From positions 62,001 through 126,000 of the forward strand of contig JAGGVO010000042.1 of NCBI GenBank assembly GCA_021157965.1: a stretch of DNA of 64,000 nucleotides. The letters run 5' to 3'. Positions within the stretch are counted from its first letter, which is position 1; every line of letters begins with the position of its first letter. A program made the translations under genes and the position numbers. Shown here piece after piece: positions 52,200 to 62,584 of the stretch. This DNA comes from Candidatus Neomarinimicrobiota bacterium (GTDB lineage: Bacteria; Fidelibacterota; Fidelibacteria; Fidelibacterales; Fidelibacteraceae). The notes beneath the pieces were generated by a model that saw only the letters and a program-made list of their open reading frames with translations, ran no database searches and had not been told where the DNA came from.

Positions 52200-53675
52200 T
52201 TGAACAGCGTTTTTACCCGATCCAGCGGTGTTCTCATGCATATCACATCACTGCCGGGTCCATGGGATACTGGTGATTTTGGAAAAGAGGCTTTTCAATT
52301 TATAGACAAACTGCATCAGGCACGGCAAACCCTCTGGCAAATATTACCTCTCTCCATCCCTGATGCTACCGGATCTCCATACGCCAGCATTTCCGCATTT
52401 GCAGGGAACCCATTGTTCATTAATCCTGAACGTCTTTTGGAAGAGAGACTTTTACCGGAGGATCGTTATCGTGAGCTTATGTCCACAGACAAACCCCTCG
52501 TTGAAAAAAAGAAATTATTACTCCGGGAGGCCCGGCTTCATGCCCGGAGTTACGACAGCACGCTTTCTGCCTTTGCCGAGTTTATTGATAAAAATCACTA
52601 CTGGCTTATCGATTATGCCCGGTTTAATGTCTTGAAGGATGTGTATCAGAGCAAAGATTGGACATCCTTTCCCGATAAATATAAATGGCGGCATGCCGAA
52701 GCCCTTGAAAATCTGGACCGGGAGCACCGGGAAGCGATTCGGCAACACATGTTTGAACAATTTCTTTTTAACCGGCAGTGGAATCAGTTAAAAGAGTATG
52801 CCCATGCCCGCCATATCCGGATTATCGGCGATATCCCCATCTTTATCTCACACAACTCGGCCGATGTGTGGAGCCATCCCGATTTGTTCAAACTGGACGA
52901 CAACGGCCGGCCGTATGTGGTTGCAGGAGTTCCTCCCGACCTCTTCAGCAGTACAGGTCAGCTTTGGGGGAATCCCCATTACCGTTGGGACCGGCTGAAA
53001 GAGACGGGATATACCTGGTGGATTCACCGCCTGGAGCACTTGCTGGAGTGCGTGGATTATATCCGCCTGGATCATTTCAGGGGATTTGAAAGCGTATGGG
53101 AAATCGATGCCGGTGCAGCCACAGCCCAAAAAGGAAACTGGGTTCACAGTGCCGGCCATGAGTTTTTTCATTATCTTCGGGAACATTTGGGAACCCTGCC
53201 CATCATCGCCGAAGACCTGGGTGTAATCACCGAGGAAGTACGAAAACTCCGGGATGATTTTGAATTCCCCGGCATGAAAATCCTCCAGTTTGCTTTTGAC
53301 AGTGATAATAACCCCTTTTTACCGGAAAATTTCGATACAGATCTTTGCATTGTGTATTCCGGAACCCATGATAACAATACGACCCTGGGGTGGTTCCGCC
53401 ATGATGCATCACCGGAAGAGAAAGAACGCTGCCTTCAGCGATTGCATTGCGATCCCGACGATGTCCCCTGGAACATGATCCGATACGGTATGGAATCCAG
53501 GGCGGTATGGATGATTTCTCCCCTTCAGGATATTCTGGAACTGGACGAAAAAGCCCGGATGAACTTTCCCGGAACAACAGAGGGAAACTGGAAATGGCGA
53601 ACGGATATGGCCCTTTTTGATGAGAAGCGGATCAACAGATTAAAAAAGCTGACTGAAAAAACGAACCGTATATAA
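52200..53675 (+). CDS. malQ: 4-alpha-glucanotransferase (amylomaltase, GH77)
   Basis: 491 residues from a TTG start at 52200, which has the strong site CGGAGG six bases upstream. The N-terminal MNSVFTRSSGVLMHITSLPGPWDTGDFG is the family opening. Catalytic residues: nucleophile Asp in YIRLDHFRGFESVWEID, acid/base Glu in IIAEDLGVITEEV, and Asp in YSGTHDNNTTLGW. It rearranges alpha-1,4-glucans in maltodextrin or glycogen metabolism. No other glycogen gene is nearby. Confidence 0.97.
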   Translation: MNSVFTRSSGVLMHITSLPGPWDTGDFGKEAFQFIDKLHQARQTLWQILPLSIPDATGSPYASISAFAGNPLFINPERLLEERLLPEDRYRELMSTDKPLVEKKKLLLREARLHARSYDSTLSAFAEFIDKNHYWLIDYARFNVLKDVYQSKDWTSFPDKYKWRHAEALENLDREHREAIRQHMFEQFLFNRQWNQLKEYAHARHIRIIGDIPIFISHNSADVWSHPDLFKLDDNGRPYVVAGVPPDLFSSTGQLWGNPHYRWDRLKETGYTWWIHRLEHLLECVDYIRLDHFRGFESVWEIDAGAATAQKGNWVHSAGHEFFHYLREHLGTLPIIAEDLGVITEEVRKLRDDFEFPGMKILQFAFDSDNNPFLPENFDTDLCIVYSGTHDNNTTLGWFRHDASPEEKERCLQRLHCDPDDVPWNMIRYGMESRAVWMISPLQDILELDEKARMNFPGTTEGNWKWRTDMALFDEKRINRLKKLTEKTNRI

Positions 53676-53676
53676 A

Positions 53677-54309
53677 CTAACGGATTTTTTTCCGGTAGTA
53701 CCAAAAATCCACACCCTGATTCTGCCAGTTACCGAAGCGTTTAATTTTCTCACAGGATGGAAAAAGAAATTCCAGATTATCCTCTTTTTCATGACCGCTG
53801 ATATAACGAAATCCGTTTCCTGCAAGCCAGTTTGAAAACAGGCGGATCAAAACCCTGGAATAATTTTGCCGTACATATTTGGGATGAATAAAAAATGAAT
53901 GGATGTACACCGTATCGCCCATACCCCAGTGTGTATCACATTTTACCCAGCTTTCTTTATTGAGAGATTCCAGGGCGATGCCGACAATATAAGCAACCGG
54001 CATGCCTTCATGACGGGCCAGAACAGGGAATGTTTTGGGATAATGGAAATATTTCCGGACGGATGTGGCATTAAACCGGGCGTTTTTGTCCGGATCCTCC
54101 TCCTGGAGGGCGGACAGGTTAATAATGGCCCGGGCATCCTTGTCGTTAAGCTGGCGGACCAGTTCAAGCTGAAATCCGTCCGGAGTTTTAGCCAGTATAT
54201 CCACACGGGATGTCTCTTCCTGCTGCTGAAAAAGCGATTCGGTTTGTCCGTTCATATCCCAAATATAATACCCGGAAATCTGAATGAAAAATTTCTTTCC
54301 TTCTCCCAT
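53677..54309 (-). CDS. GNAT-like acyltransferase, unknown substrate
   Basis: 210 residues if the ATG at 54309 is used. Longer starts at 54384 or 54378 are possible, and no ribosome-binding site decides between them. A GNAT-like fold is suggested by VLARHEGMPVAYIVGIALE followed by DTVYIHSFFIHPKYVRQNYSRVLIRLFSNWLAGNGFRYISGHE, read in parts. This is the beta4-alpha3 acetyl-CoA binding region, although the usual Q/RxxGxG/A loop is degraded to RQNYSR. The tail FGNWQNQGVDFWYYRKKI resembles a GNAT C-terminus. It is convergent with malQ, one base apart. Confidence 0.5.
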   Translation of the reverse strand: MGEGKKFFIQISGYYIWDMNGQTESLFQQQEETSRVDILAKTPDGFQLELVRQLNDKDARAIINLSALQEEDPDKNARFNATSVRKYFHYPKTFPVLARHEGMPVAYIVGIALESLNKESWVKCDTHWGMGDTVYIHSFFIHPKYVRQNYSRVLIRLFSNWLAGNGFRYISGHEKEDNLEFLFPSCEKIKRFGNWQNQGVDFWYYRKKIR

Positions 54310-54418
54310 GGTAAATAATTCGGATAAAAGCTCCCTATGTGATAGAATAGTAGATTTATAGCAGATCTTCTCATACATTACCATGTTATGAAACAAGAAA
54401 ATAACAGGAGAAAGAGTC

Positions 54419-55384
54419 ATGAGTCAGAATGATGTACTCCGTTCTTTTACGGATCAACTAAAGATCAATCCAAGAATGATAAAGAGTTTTGTGATTCTTG
54501 TGATTGTTCTTCTGCTGCTTTTCACATCCTGGTTTACAGTGGGTGCTGAAGAAGTGGGGGTTATCCTTCGTCTTGGAAAATTCAGCCGTACAGTCAATCC
54601 GGGGCTGCATTTTAAAATCCCCTTCGGTGTGGAACAGGTTTTCAAAGTGCCTGTCCAGCGCCAGTTGAAAGAGGAATTTGGTTTCCGGACCCTTTCTCCG
54701 GGTGTGCGGTCAACCTATGACACCCGGAATTATGAAGATGAAAGTGTAATGCTCACCGGAGATTTGAATGTGGCGGTTGTGGAATGGACAGTCCAGTACC
54801 GGATCGATGATCCTTACAAATACCTTTTCAGGATTCGGAATGCCCGGAGCGCCCTGAGGGACATGACTGAAGCCACGATGCGGGAAGTTATCGGAAACCG
54901 GACCGTCGCTGAAATCCTGACCATCGGCCGGGCGGAAGTGGCCAGCACCGTGAAAGTAGAACTTCAAAAAATGGCAAACAGTTACGAAACCGGTTTCCGG
55001 ATTGACCAGGTGGTTTTACAGAATGTCATGCCTCCGGAACCGGTGAGATCCTCCTTCAATGAGGTTAACGAGGCGCAACAGGACCGGGAAAAGCTTATTA
55101 ATCAGGCCAAATCAGAATATAACCGGGTTATCCCGAAAGCAAAAGGACAGGCACAGCAAACAATCCAGGAAGCCGAAGGGTATGCCTTAAACCGCGTGAA
55201 TTCGGCAAAGGGACATGTTGCCATGTTTAATGCCGTATTTGAGGAGTACCGGAAAGCACCTGACGTGACCCGTCAACGCATCTATCTGGAAACGATGAAC
55301 GAAATCCTGCCCCAACTGGGCAAAAAATACGTCATCGATGAGGATGTCTCCGGAATATTACCCCTGCTGAACCTTGACAAATAA
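54419..55384 (+). CDS. hflK: HflK protein (SPFH/band-7 membrane protein)
   Basis: 321 residues with one N-terminal membrane helix (about 20-40). The band-7 domain follows: VGVILRLGKFSRTVNPGLHFKIPFG, DPYKYLFRIRNARSALRDMTEATMREVIGN. Then comes a long coiled coil with QVVLQNVMPPEPVRSSFNEVNEAQQDREK. HflK and HflC form a cage around the FtsH protease at the inner membrane. It is shorter than E. coli HflK because the Gly/Pro-rich N-terminal extension is missing. ATG 54419 has AGGAGAAAGAG upstream. Confidence 0.95.
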   Translation: MSQNDVLRSFTDQLKINPRMIKSFVILVIVLLLLFTSWFTVGAEEVGVILRLGKFSRTVNPGLHFKIPFGVEQVFKVPVQRQLKEEFGFRTLSPGVRSTYDTRNYEDESVMLTGDLNVAVVEWTVQYRIDDPYKYLFRIRNARSALRDMTEATMREVIGNRTVAEILTIGRAEVASTVKVELQKMANSYETGFRIDQVVLQNVMPPEPVRSSFNEVNEAQQDREKLINQAKSEYNRVIPKAKGQAQQTIQEAEGYALNRVNSAKGHVAMFNAVFEEYRKAPDVTRQRIYLETMNEILPQLGKKYVIDEDVSGILPLLNLDK

Positions 55385-55407
55385 GCAGAACAACAGGAGA
55401 TAAAACC

Positions 55408-56346
55408 ATGAAAAAGTTACTTTTTCTCATATTATTGATCATCATCGGGGTGGGCTTGTATTCATCCATTTTTATCGTGAATGAAACCGAGCAGGTGATA
55501 AAAACCCGTTTTGGTAAACCTATCGGTGAAGCTATTACCGCTCCGGGTATTCATTTTAAAGTCCCCATTTTGGATGTACTGCACTATTTTGATAAACGGT
55601 ATCTGGAATGGGATGGTCGTCCAAACCAAATTCCCACAAAAGACAAACGGTTTATCTGGGTGGATACCTATGCCCGTTGGCACATCACCGATCCCCTGAA
55701 ATTTTACCAGCGTTTGTATAACGAGCAAGGTGCCCACTCCCGTCTGGACGATATTATTGACGGTGAAACACGAAATGCCGTGGCTTCCCACAATCTGATT
55801 GAAATCGTCCGGAAAAGCAACCGGGAATCTATGATTGATTCAACAGCTCTGGACGAAATTATAGTTCTGGAAGAGATTGAGGTCGGCCGGGAAAAAATCG
55901 GAGATATGATCCTGAAAAATGCTCAAAAGCGGTGCGAGGATCTGGGTATTGAAATTCTGGACTTTGAATTCAAGCGGATCAACTACGTCCAGGAGGTTCA
56001 GGAAAAGGTCTTCGAACGAATGATATCCGAACGGAAACGGATTGCGGATCGCTACCGGAGTGAAGGTCAGGGGGAAGCATCCCGCATTCAAGGAGAGAGA
56101 GAACGGGAACTTCTCAGGATCCGTTCCGAAGCCTATCGTAAGGCTCAGGAAATAAAAGGGAAAGCTGATGCCGAAGCGACGGCCATTTACAACCTGGCTT
56201 ATAACCAATCATCTGAAAGCCGTAAGTTCTATGAGTTCATGAAAACCATGGAAACATATCAGAACACCATCGACAGCTCAACAACCGTGATACTTTCCAC
56301 TAAGAGTAAATTCTATAAGTATCTCAAGAGCACCGGAGATCTGTAA
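55408..56346 (+). CDS. hflC: HflC protein (SPFH/band-7 membrane protein)
   Basis: 312 residues with a single N-terminal helix (4-24). Signature parts: NETEQVIKTRFGKPIGEAITAPGIHFK, DTYARWHITDPLKFYQRL, RRIN-type coiled coil with AQKRCEDLGIEILDFEFKRINYV and ERKRIADRYRSEGQGEASRI. It partners HflK, whose gene ends 23 bases upstream, and has AGGAG before the ATG. The pair regulates FtsH-dependent proteolysis. Confidence 0.96.
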   Translation: MKKLLFLILLIIIGVGLYSSIFIVNETEQVIKTRFGKPIGEAITAPGIHFKVPILDVLHYFDKRYLEWDGRPNQIPTKDKRFIWVDTYARWHITDPLKFYQRLYNEQGAHSRLDDIIDGETRNAVASHNLIEIVRKSNRESMIDSTALDEIIVLEEIEVGREKIGDMILKNAQKRCEDLGIEILDFEFKRINYVQEVQEKVFERMISERKRIADRYRSEGQGEASRIQGERERELLRIRSEAYRKAQEIKGKADAEATAIYNLAYNQSSESRKFYEFMKTMETYQNTIDSSTTVILSTKSKFYKYLKSTGDL

Positions 56347-56411
56347 TCCCTTTACATTCTGTCAATCATATTTTCAAAATAAACAATGTGATATAAAATG
56401 AAAGGGATATC

Positions 56412-57068
56412 ATGAATGATGAAATCAAACAGGAAGAAGTCGTAGGATTTCCTCAGCTAAACAAACTTGCCCCACAGTTTACGGCAGTGACAACACACGG
56501 AACGCTGAGCCTGTCGGATTTCAAAGGTAAGTGGGTCGTTCTCTTTTCTCATCCGGCAGATTTCACACCCGTGTGTACTACCGAGTTCCTTGCCTTTGCC
56601 AAGAAACACGATGAGTTTGTCAAACTGAACACGCAGGTGATCGGACTCAGTATCGACAGTATTTTTTCCCATATTGCCTGGGTCCGGAATATCGAACAGA
56701 ATTTCGGCGTGAAAATTCCTTTCCCCATCATTGAAGATCTGAAAATGGACGTGGCTAAAAAATACGGCATGATTCAGCCGGATGCATCAGATACTCAGGC
56801 CGTACGCGCTGTTTTCTTTATCGATCCGGAACAGAAACTCCGGGCCATGATCTACTATCCCCTCTCCAACGGACGGAACATTGATGAATTCATCAGAATT
56901 CTTAAAGCCCTTCAAACATCCGACAAATATGGCGTGGCCACACCGGAAAACTGGAAGCCCGGGGAAAAAGTGATTGTTTCGCCACCCAAAACACAAAAAG
57001 ATGCTGATAAACGGATGACGGAAAACTATGAAATCACCGACTGGTACTTCAGCAAAAAAGAAATCTGA
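56412..57068 (+). CDS. Peroxiredoxin, 1-Cys / Prx6 type
   Basis: 218 residues. The peroxidatic Cys55 lies in HPADFTPVCTTEF, and it is the only cysteine in the protein. The long C-terminal arm (about 150-218) with LRAMIYYPLSNGRNIDEFIR and ENWKPGEKVIVSPP places it in the Prx6 group. Archaeal and bacterial relatives often have extra cysteines near the C-terminus; here the segment ITDWYFSKKEI has none. It reduces hydrogen or organic peroxides and would need an outside thiol. Confidence 0.95.
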   Translation: MNDEIKQEEVVGFPQLNKLAPQFTAVTTHGTLSLSDFKGKWVVLFSHPADFTPVCTTEFLAFAKKHDEFVKLNTQVIGLSIDSIFSHIAWVRNIEQNFGVKIPFPIIEDLKMDVAKKYGMIQPDASDTQAVRAVFFIDPEQKLRAMIYYPLSNGRNIDEFIRILKALQTSDKYGVATPENWKPGEKVIVSPPKTQKDADKRMTENYEITDWYFSKKEI

Positions 57069-57159
57069 CAAGCGCTGACTCAAATATTCCGCCGTTTGTT
57101 TACTGAAAAAGAAAAGAAAAAGGGTTCTGACGTTCGATAAATTATAATTGTTATATTTA

Positions 57160-58495
<1,336 letters not shown>

Positions 58496-58825
58496 ATGGT
58501 TCGCAGGACGCAACAAAAACTGACGCCACAACTTGTGATTAAGTTGCTGGTGCTGCTCCTAATCATAGCCGTAGTCTCCCTAATTCTGGGAGATTACGGC
58601 TTTTATGCCTATTACAAAACACTTCGACAAGAAAAGTCCGCCCGCCAGGAACAGGAATACCTGAGAGCCCTGGAACGGGAAAAGGCCCGGGAGCGGGACC
58701 GCCTTGAAAACGATTTACAGTATCTTGAGAAAATTGCCCGGGAAAAATACCGCATGTCCGAAAAAGGGGAAATTATCTACCGGGTGATCGAAAAAAAACC
58801 GGAAAAACCCCAGGACAAGCCATAA
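58496..58825 (+). CDS. FtsB/DivIC-family septum formation protein
   Basis: 109 residues. The ATG follows the enolase stop directly. One membrane helix (about 15-38) and a coiled coil (about 42-85) rich in Glu, Arg and Leu end in the family motif LEKIAREKYRMSEKGEIIYRV. FtsB/DivIC bridges FtsL and FtsQ in the divisome and spans the inner membrane. The enolase-ftsB order is widespread in bacteria and supports the call. Confidence 0.9.
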   Translation: MVRRTQQKLTPQLVIKLLVLLLIIAVVSLILGDYGFYAYYKTLRQEKSARQEQEYLRALEREKARERDRLENDLQYLEKIAREKYRMSEKGEIIYRVIEKKPEKPQDKP

Positions 58826-58864
58826 TCCCATTCTCTCATCCACTGTCGACAGGTATATTTGAAT

Positions 58865-60640
58865 ATGAAAATCCTCTCTACATGGTGCCTACTCATCGTA
58901 TGCCTTTTTGCTCTGCCCCGACAGAGTCCGGCAGCTGATACCACATCTGTCCGTCTGTATCAACTCAATCACTATTATACACTCAATGCCTTTTCCCATT
59001 TAAGTATGAACACTCCCCATTTTCTCATCAGAGCCAATTACCAAAACAGCAGCAATGTTTATAAAAAGCCCGGCAATCCCACCCGAATAAAACAGGAAAA
59101 TGCACTGGAAACCCGTTTCCTCTATAAAAAAAATCCCCTCTTTTTTGTAGGCCCATCCTTCCGGGGATATCGGTTGTCCGACGAGCAACACAGCTCAGAA
59201 AACGACTATACCAACAGCCGTATCGGAATGTCCGGATTATTCCGTAAAAATCTTTCTCTGTTCGGGAATGCCGGTCTTTTTCGGGAAAAACGCCGGGGAA
59301 TTCAGGATGTGGGATGGTTTTCCACCCTGGAACTCCTCGACGAGAACCGCAAACGAATGCTCACACCCGCCCTGCGATTTCAATATGATAAAACACCTCA
59401 CCGCGCAAATTACACCACGGACAACTCCCTTCAGTTTAGAACAGCTTTTATCGAAGATATTTTTAACAATCTGAACCTTCATTTTAAGGAAACCCGCAGG
59501 GAATACTTCATCAATCCTTCCGATTTGTCCCTAACTGAGATACGGACCACAAGCACGCGGCAGGTTCAGGACAAGCTCTCTTATATTTTCCCCTGGAAGA
59601 TCAGGTTTTTATATCATGTCCGTTTTTCCTCCACGACGGATAAACTGGATTTCTACCTGTCCGACAGCTCTGCAACCCGAAAGCGGGACAGCTACCAGTT
59701 TCACAATCAATTTGCAGTCATGAAAAGACATGGGGCTTTGAATTTGAGAGGGGAATTCACCATTGACCAAAATCAGGATCAATCCTCGGCCAACCGCGAG
59801 GAGATCAGAGTCCCCGCTGATTATAAATACGCCCGGAAAACCATCAATACACAGGCGTCATATAATATCAACACAACCGACAGCCTCTTGCTGCGGTATC
59901 AGGTTTCTTTGCTGCATTTTGACACGCCGGACAGCAACAACACCGACGACCGGGATGAACTCAGCTATGTTGTAAATCCCCAACTGAGTATTCGTCTATC
60001 CCCCTATATCCGCTGGAACCTGTCCGGTCAAATATATTTGCATCACCTGATTTATCTTCATGCGGGGCGTTCAGGTCAAAATCACTGGAACCGGGTCTAT
60101 TCTCTCCGGTCCCATTTGAATCTGGCTATTCCAGCCCGGTTGAACTGGTCTTCAACTCAAAGCCTGAGTTCCAATTATTTTGTATACGATTTTGAAGATT
60201 CCGCTTTTGTAAATGTGAGCAGCCGGATTTTTCGATCTCTTTATATTGATCAAAATGTGGATTATTTCTTATCGTCAAACTGGGGAATATCCCTCCGACT
60301 CAGCGGGCGTTTTGAAGATGACGGTACGCTGGATTGGAACCGTTTGGTTCAGGATAAAAGCTCTGACCGGATACAGGTCAACCAGGAATACCTGATGACG
60401 TACCGAAAGAAGTCGATTAAAATATTCGGCGGACCCGTCTTTTCAAAACGGTGGTTTTACCAGAAAGGATTCGATGAACAGTGGTCTCTGATCCATTATG
60501 TCTATCGTAAGGGAATCACCGGGGGATGTCAGTTCCACAGGAATGTGCAGTTTAAATATACCCTGGAAGCAATCCGGCAAACCGGACAGAAAAAAGTTTA
60601 CAATCAAAACGGATTTCTCCAGATACACTTTATATTGTGA
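58865..60640 (+). CDS. Large outer-membrane beta-barrel-like protein, unknown function
   Basis: 591 residues from ATG 58865; a TTG at 58859 is also in frame. A signal peptide covers about 1-23 (ending RQSPAADT). The rest is a long series of amphipathic strands with Ser/Asn/Asp turns and many Tyr, Phe and Arg, ending FLQIHFIL. This is the pattern of a barrel with 20 or more strands, but there is no plug domain or TonB box. I do not recognise a family. The gene overlaps nothing and is followed after 7 bases by the YgjV-like gene. Confidence 0.6.
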   Translation: MKILSTWCLLIVCLFALPRQSPAADTTSVRLYQLNHYYTLNAFSHLSMNTPHFLIRANYQNSSNVYKKPGNPTRIKQENALETRFLYKKNPLFFVGPSFRGYRLSDEQHSSENDYTNSRIGMSGLFRKNLSLFGNAGLFREKRRGIQDVGWFSTLELLDENRKRMLTPALRFQYDKTPHRANYTTDNSLQFRTAFIEDIFNNLNLHFKETRREYFINPSDLSLTEIRTTSTRQVQDKLSYIFPWKIRFLYHVRFSSTTDKLDFYLSDSSATRKRDSYQFHNQFAVMKRHGALNLRGEFTIDQNQDQSSANREEIRVPADYKYARKTINTQASYNINTTDSLLLRYQVSLLHFDTPDSNNTDDRDELSYVVNPQLSIRLSPYIRWNLSGQIYLHHLIYLHAGRSGQNHWNRVYSLRSHLNLAIPARLNWSSTQSLSSNYFVYDFEDSAFVNVSSRIFRSLYIDQNVDYFLSSNWGISLRLSGRFEDDGTLDWNRLVQDKSSDRIQVNQEYLMTYRKKSIKIFGGPVFSKRWFYQKGFDEQWSLIHYVYRKGITGGCQFHRNVQFKYTLEAIRQTGQKKVYNQNGFLQIHFIL

Positions 60641-60647
60641 GGTTTTC

Positions 60648-61292
60648 ATGAACGTTTCTCTCTACGAATTCATTGGTTATGCAGCCACCTTGATTGTTGC
60701 CATTTCTCTGATGATGCGTCAGATTCGGCGCCTCCGCATCTACAATCTGATCGGATCTGCTTTATTTTCCTTATACGGAGCTCTTATCGGCGCCTGGCCG
60801 GTGGCTGTATTGAATGGGTTTATTGTCTTAATCAACATCCGGGAACTGATTTCACTCAGCAGGCGGGATATCGTATTTAAAGCACAGAAAGTAGATGTGA
60901 AAAATTCCTGGTATCTTGAGTACTATCTGAACTTTTTCCAAGAGGATATCAAACGGATTTTCCCTGATTTTGCCATCCGGGAAGAAGAAAAGTACGAATC
61001 TGTCATCATTATGCGGGATGTATTACCTGCCAGTATTGTGATTCTTCGTAAAACAAAAGGGCCCGAAGCCGAAATCATTCTGGACTTCGCCCATCCGGAA
61101 TTCAGGGACATGCAAAATGCCCGGTATTTTTTCAGGAAAGGCTGCGAGTCCCTGAATCTCGAGGGGAAAGAGTTTTTTATAACACCCGGTATGGAAAAAC
61201 AGCATATCCGCTTTTTAAGGAAAATGCATTTTAAACCCCATCCCCAAAAAGAGAATTGGTATATTAAAAAAATTGGAGTAAAAAATGTCTGA
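60648..61292 (+). CDS. YgjV-like membrane domain fused to a GNAT-like domain
   Basis: 214 residues from ATG 60648 with GTGAGG upstream; a longer frame inside the barrel gene is not used. The first 80 residues hold about three helices with IGYAATLIVAISLMMRQIRRLRIYNLIGSALFSLYGALIGAWPVAVLNGFIVLINI, read in parts, like the inner-membrane protein YgjV. The last 120 residues are soluble. DFAIREEEKYESVIIMRDVLPASIVIL and the closing HIRFLRKMHFKPHPQKENWYIKKI resemble an N-acyltransferase fold. Function unknown. It overlaps the next gene by 8 bases. Confidence 0.65.
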   Translation: MNVSLYEFIGYAATLIVAISLMMRQIRRLRIYNLIGSALFSLYGALIGAWPVAVLNGFIVLINIRELISLSRRDIVFKAQKVDVKNSWYLEYYLNFFQEDIKRIFPDFAIREEEKYESVIIMRDVLPASIVILRKTKGPEAEIILDFAHPEFRDMQNARYFFRKGCESLNLEGKEFFITPGMEKQHIRFLRKMHFKPHPQKENWYIKKIGVKNV

Positions 61293-62073
61293 AGCACAAT
61301 TGTTCGGCCGGAAAGCCCGGGAATGGATCGTGGCGGCAGGATCCCTGGTAATGAAAGGCATGGAAGAACAATACGCTGTAGAAATGAAAAGCAAAACGGA
61401 TCCTGTCACCGAAATCGATTTCCGGTGTGAGCAATTCCTGAAAGAAAAAATCATAAACGAATTTCCGGACCATAAAATTCTGGCGGAAGAAAGCGATCCC
61501 CTGGAAAACTCATCGGAAATCAGGTGGATCATTGATCCTATCGACGGGACCACCAATTTTTTACACGGTTTCCCCTATTTTTGTATATCCATTGCCGTCG
61601 AAAAAGAAGACAAAATACTGGCTGCCGCCATCTATGACCCATACAGGAAAGAGTTGTTTTACAGCGATCCGGAAACAAAGGGAACCTTATTAAACGATAA
61701 ACCCGTGACCGTAACCCGTACTCAAAGAGTTCAGGACAGTCTTTTGGTAACCGGATTCCCTTACGAACATAACGATATATTTTACAAAAATTTTGTACTT
61801 CACCGCCGGGTTTACGAACGGAGTCATGGCGTTCGAAGAACGGGAGCCGCTGCATTGGATTTGGCTTATATCGCCGCCGGCCGTTCGGACGGTTACTGGG
61901 AATTTACTTTAAAACCCTGGGACTGCGCCGCCGGAGCCTATTTGGTTGTGAAAGCCGGGGGACGGGTGACCACCGTAAGCGGACAAGACTATTCTCCCTA
62001 TATTCCAAGTCTTTTGGCAACCAACGGTCTAATACACAATGAAATGTTGGAAATCCTGAATAAAGAAGATTAA
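61285..62073 (+). CDS. Inositol-monophosphatase-family phosphatase
   Basis: 262 residues. The metal motifs are complete: DPVTEIDFRCEQFL, ILAEES, WIIDPIDGTTNFLHGFP and, near the C-terminus, LKPWDCAAGAYLV. The family (SuhB, IMPase, CysQ) hydrolyses inositol phosphates, 3'-phosphoadenosine-5'-phosphate or fructose bisphosphate. CysQ-type action on PAP would be useful in a cell with sulfotransferases, but the motifs here fit SuhB better, and the gene lies far from the sulfotransferases. Confidence 0.95.
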   Translation: MSEAQLFGRKAREWIVAAGSLVMKGMEEQYAVEMKSKTDPVTEIDFRCEQFLKEKIINEFPDHKILAEESDPLENSSEIRWIIDPIDGTTNFLHGFPYFCISIAVEKEDKILAAAIYDPYRKELFYSDPETKGTLLNDKPVTVTRTQRVQDSLLVTGFPYEHNDIFYKNFVLHRRVYERSHGVRRTGAAALDLAYIAAGRSDGYWEFTLKPWDCAAGAYLVVKAGGRVTTVSGQDYSPYIPSLLATNGLIHNEMLEILNKED

Positions 62074-62092
62074 AAAACAGAAAACGGATTCT

Positions 62093-62584
62093 CTATTTCC
62101 GATATTTGTTATCCCCAAAAGAAATAACCTGGATATGTACTTTAGCCGTCCCCCTATTTTCAAAGCCCAGGGCTTTTGCCGCCCCGTAAGACAAATCCAG
62201 AATCCGTCCTTCTACATACGGGCCACGGTCATTTATTGTAACAACTACAGACCGGTTGTTTTCAAGATTCGTCACACGGATCCGGGTCCCCAAAGGCAGT
62301 GTTTTATGAGCTGCCGTAAGGGCATACATATCAAAAATTTCCCCATTTGCCGTCATTTTCCCGTGAAAATCCTCTCCATACCAGGAACTGAGTCCGATCC
62401 AGCTCCGTTGATAACTGAGTTCCGGATTTTTATCCACAGGAATCTGCCGGGATGGCCGGGTCTGTACGGTTTTTTTGGGGTTCCCCGGAACAGCCTGATT
62501 GCCATACCTGGGCGCTGAACTGCACCCTGCGATATAAACAATAAAAAGAAAAAAGATAAGAGCTCTATTCATGAGTCGATTCAT
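62093..62584 (-). CDS. rlpA: RlpA-like septal lipoprotein / lytic transglycosylase
   Basis: 163 residues. Lipobox IAGC with Cys21. The double-psi beta-barrel has GLSSWYGEDFHGKMTANGEIFDMYALTAAHKTLPLGTRIRVTNLENNRSV and VTINDRGPYVEGRILDLSYGAAKALG, read in parts. RlpA cleaves denuded peptidoglycan strands at the division site. The C-terminal SPOR domain of many RlpA proteins is absent; only a short tail follows. The ATG at 62584 has GAAGAG upstream and overlaps the TPR gene end by 20 bases. Confidence 0.93.
   Translation of the reverse strand: MNRLMNRALIFFLFIVYIAGCSSAPRYGNQAVPGNPKKTVQTRPSRQIPVDKNPELSYQRSWIGLSSWYGEDFHGKMTANGEIFDMYALTAAHKTLPLGTRIRVTNLENNRSVVVTINDRGPYVEGRILDLSYGAAKALGFENRGTAKVHIQVISFGDNKYRK

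Noticed and set aside
58843-58852. Palindrome CTGTCGACAG between the FtsB-like and barrel genes as an operator.
   Set aside because: Only ten bases long, not repeated elsewhere in the gap, and expected by chance in a window of this size.
61285-62073. The inositol-phosphatase-family enzyme as CysQ that clears PAP for the sulfotransferases.
   Set aside because: Motifs fit SuhB-type enzymes equally or better, and the gene lies 40 kb from the sulfotransferases in another operon.
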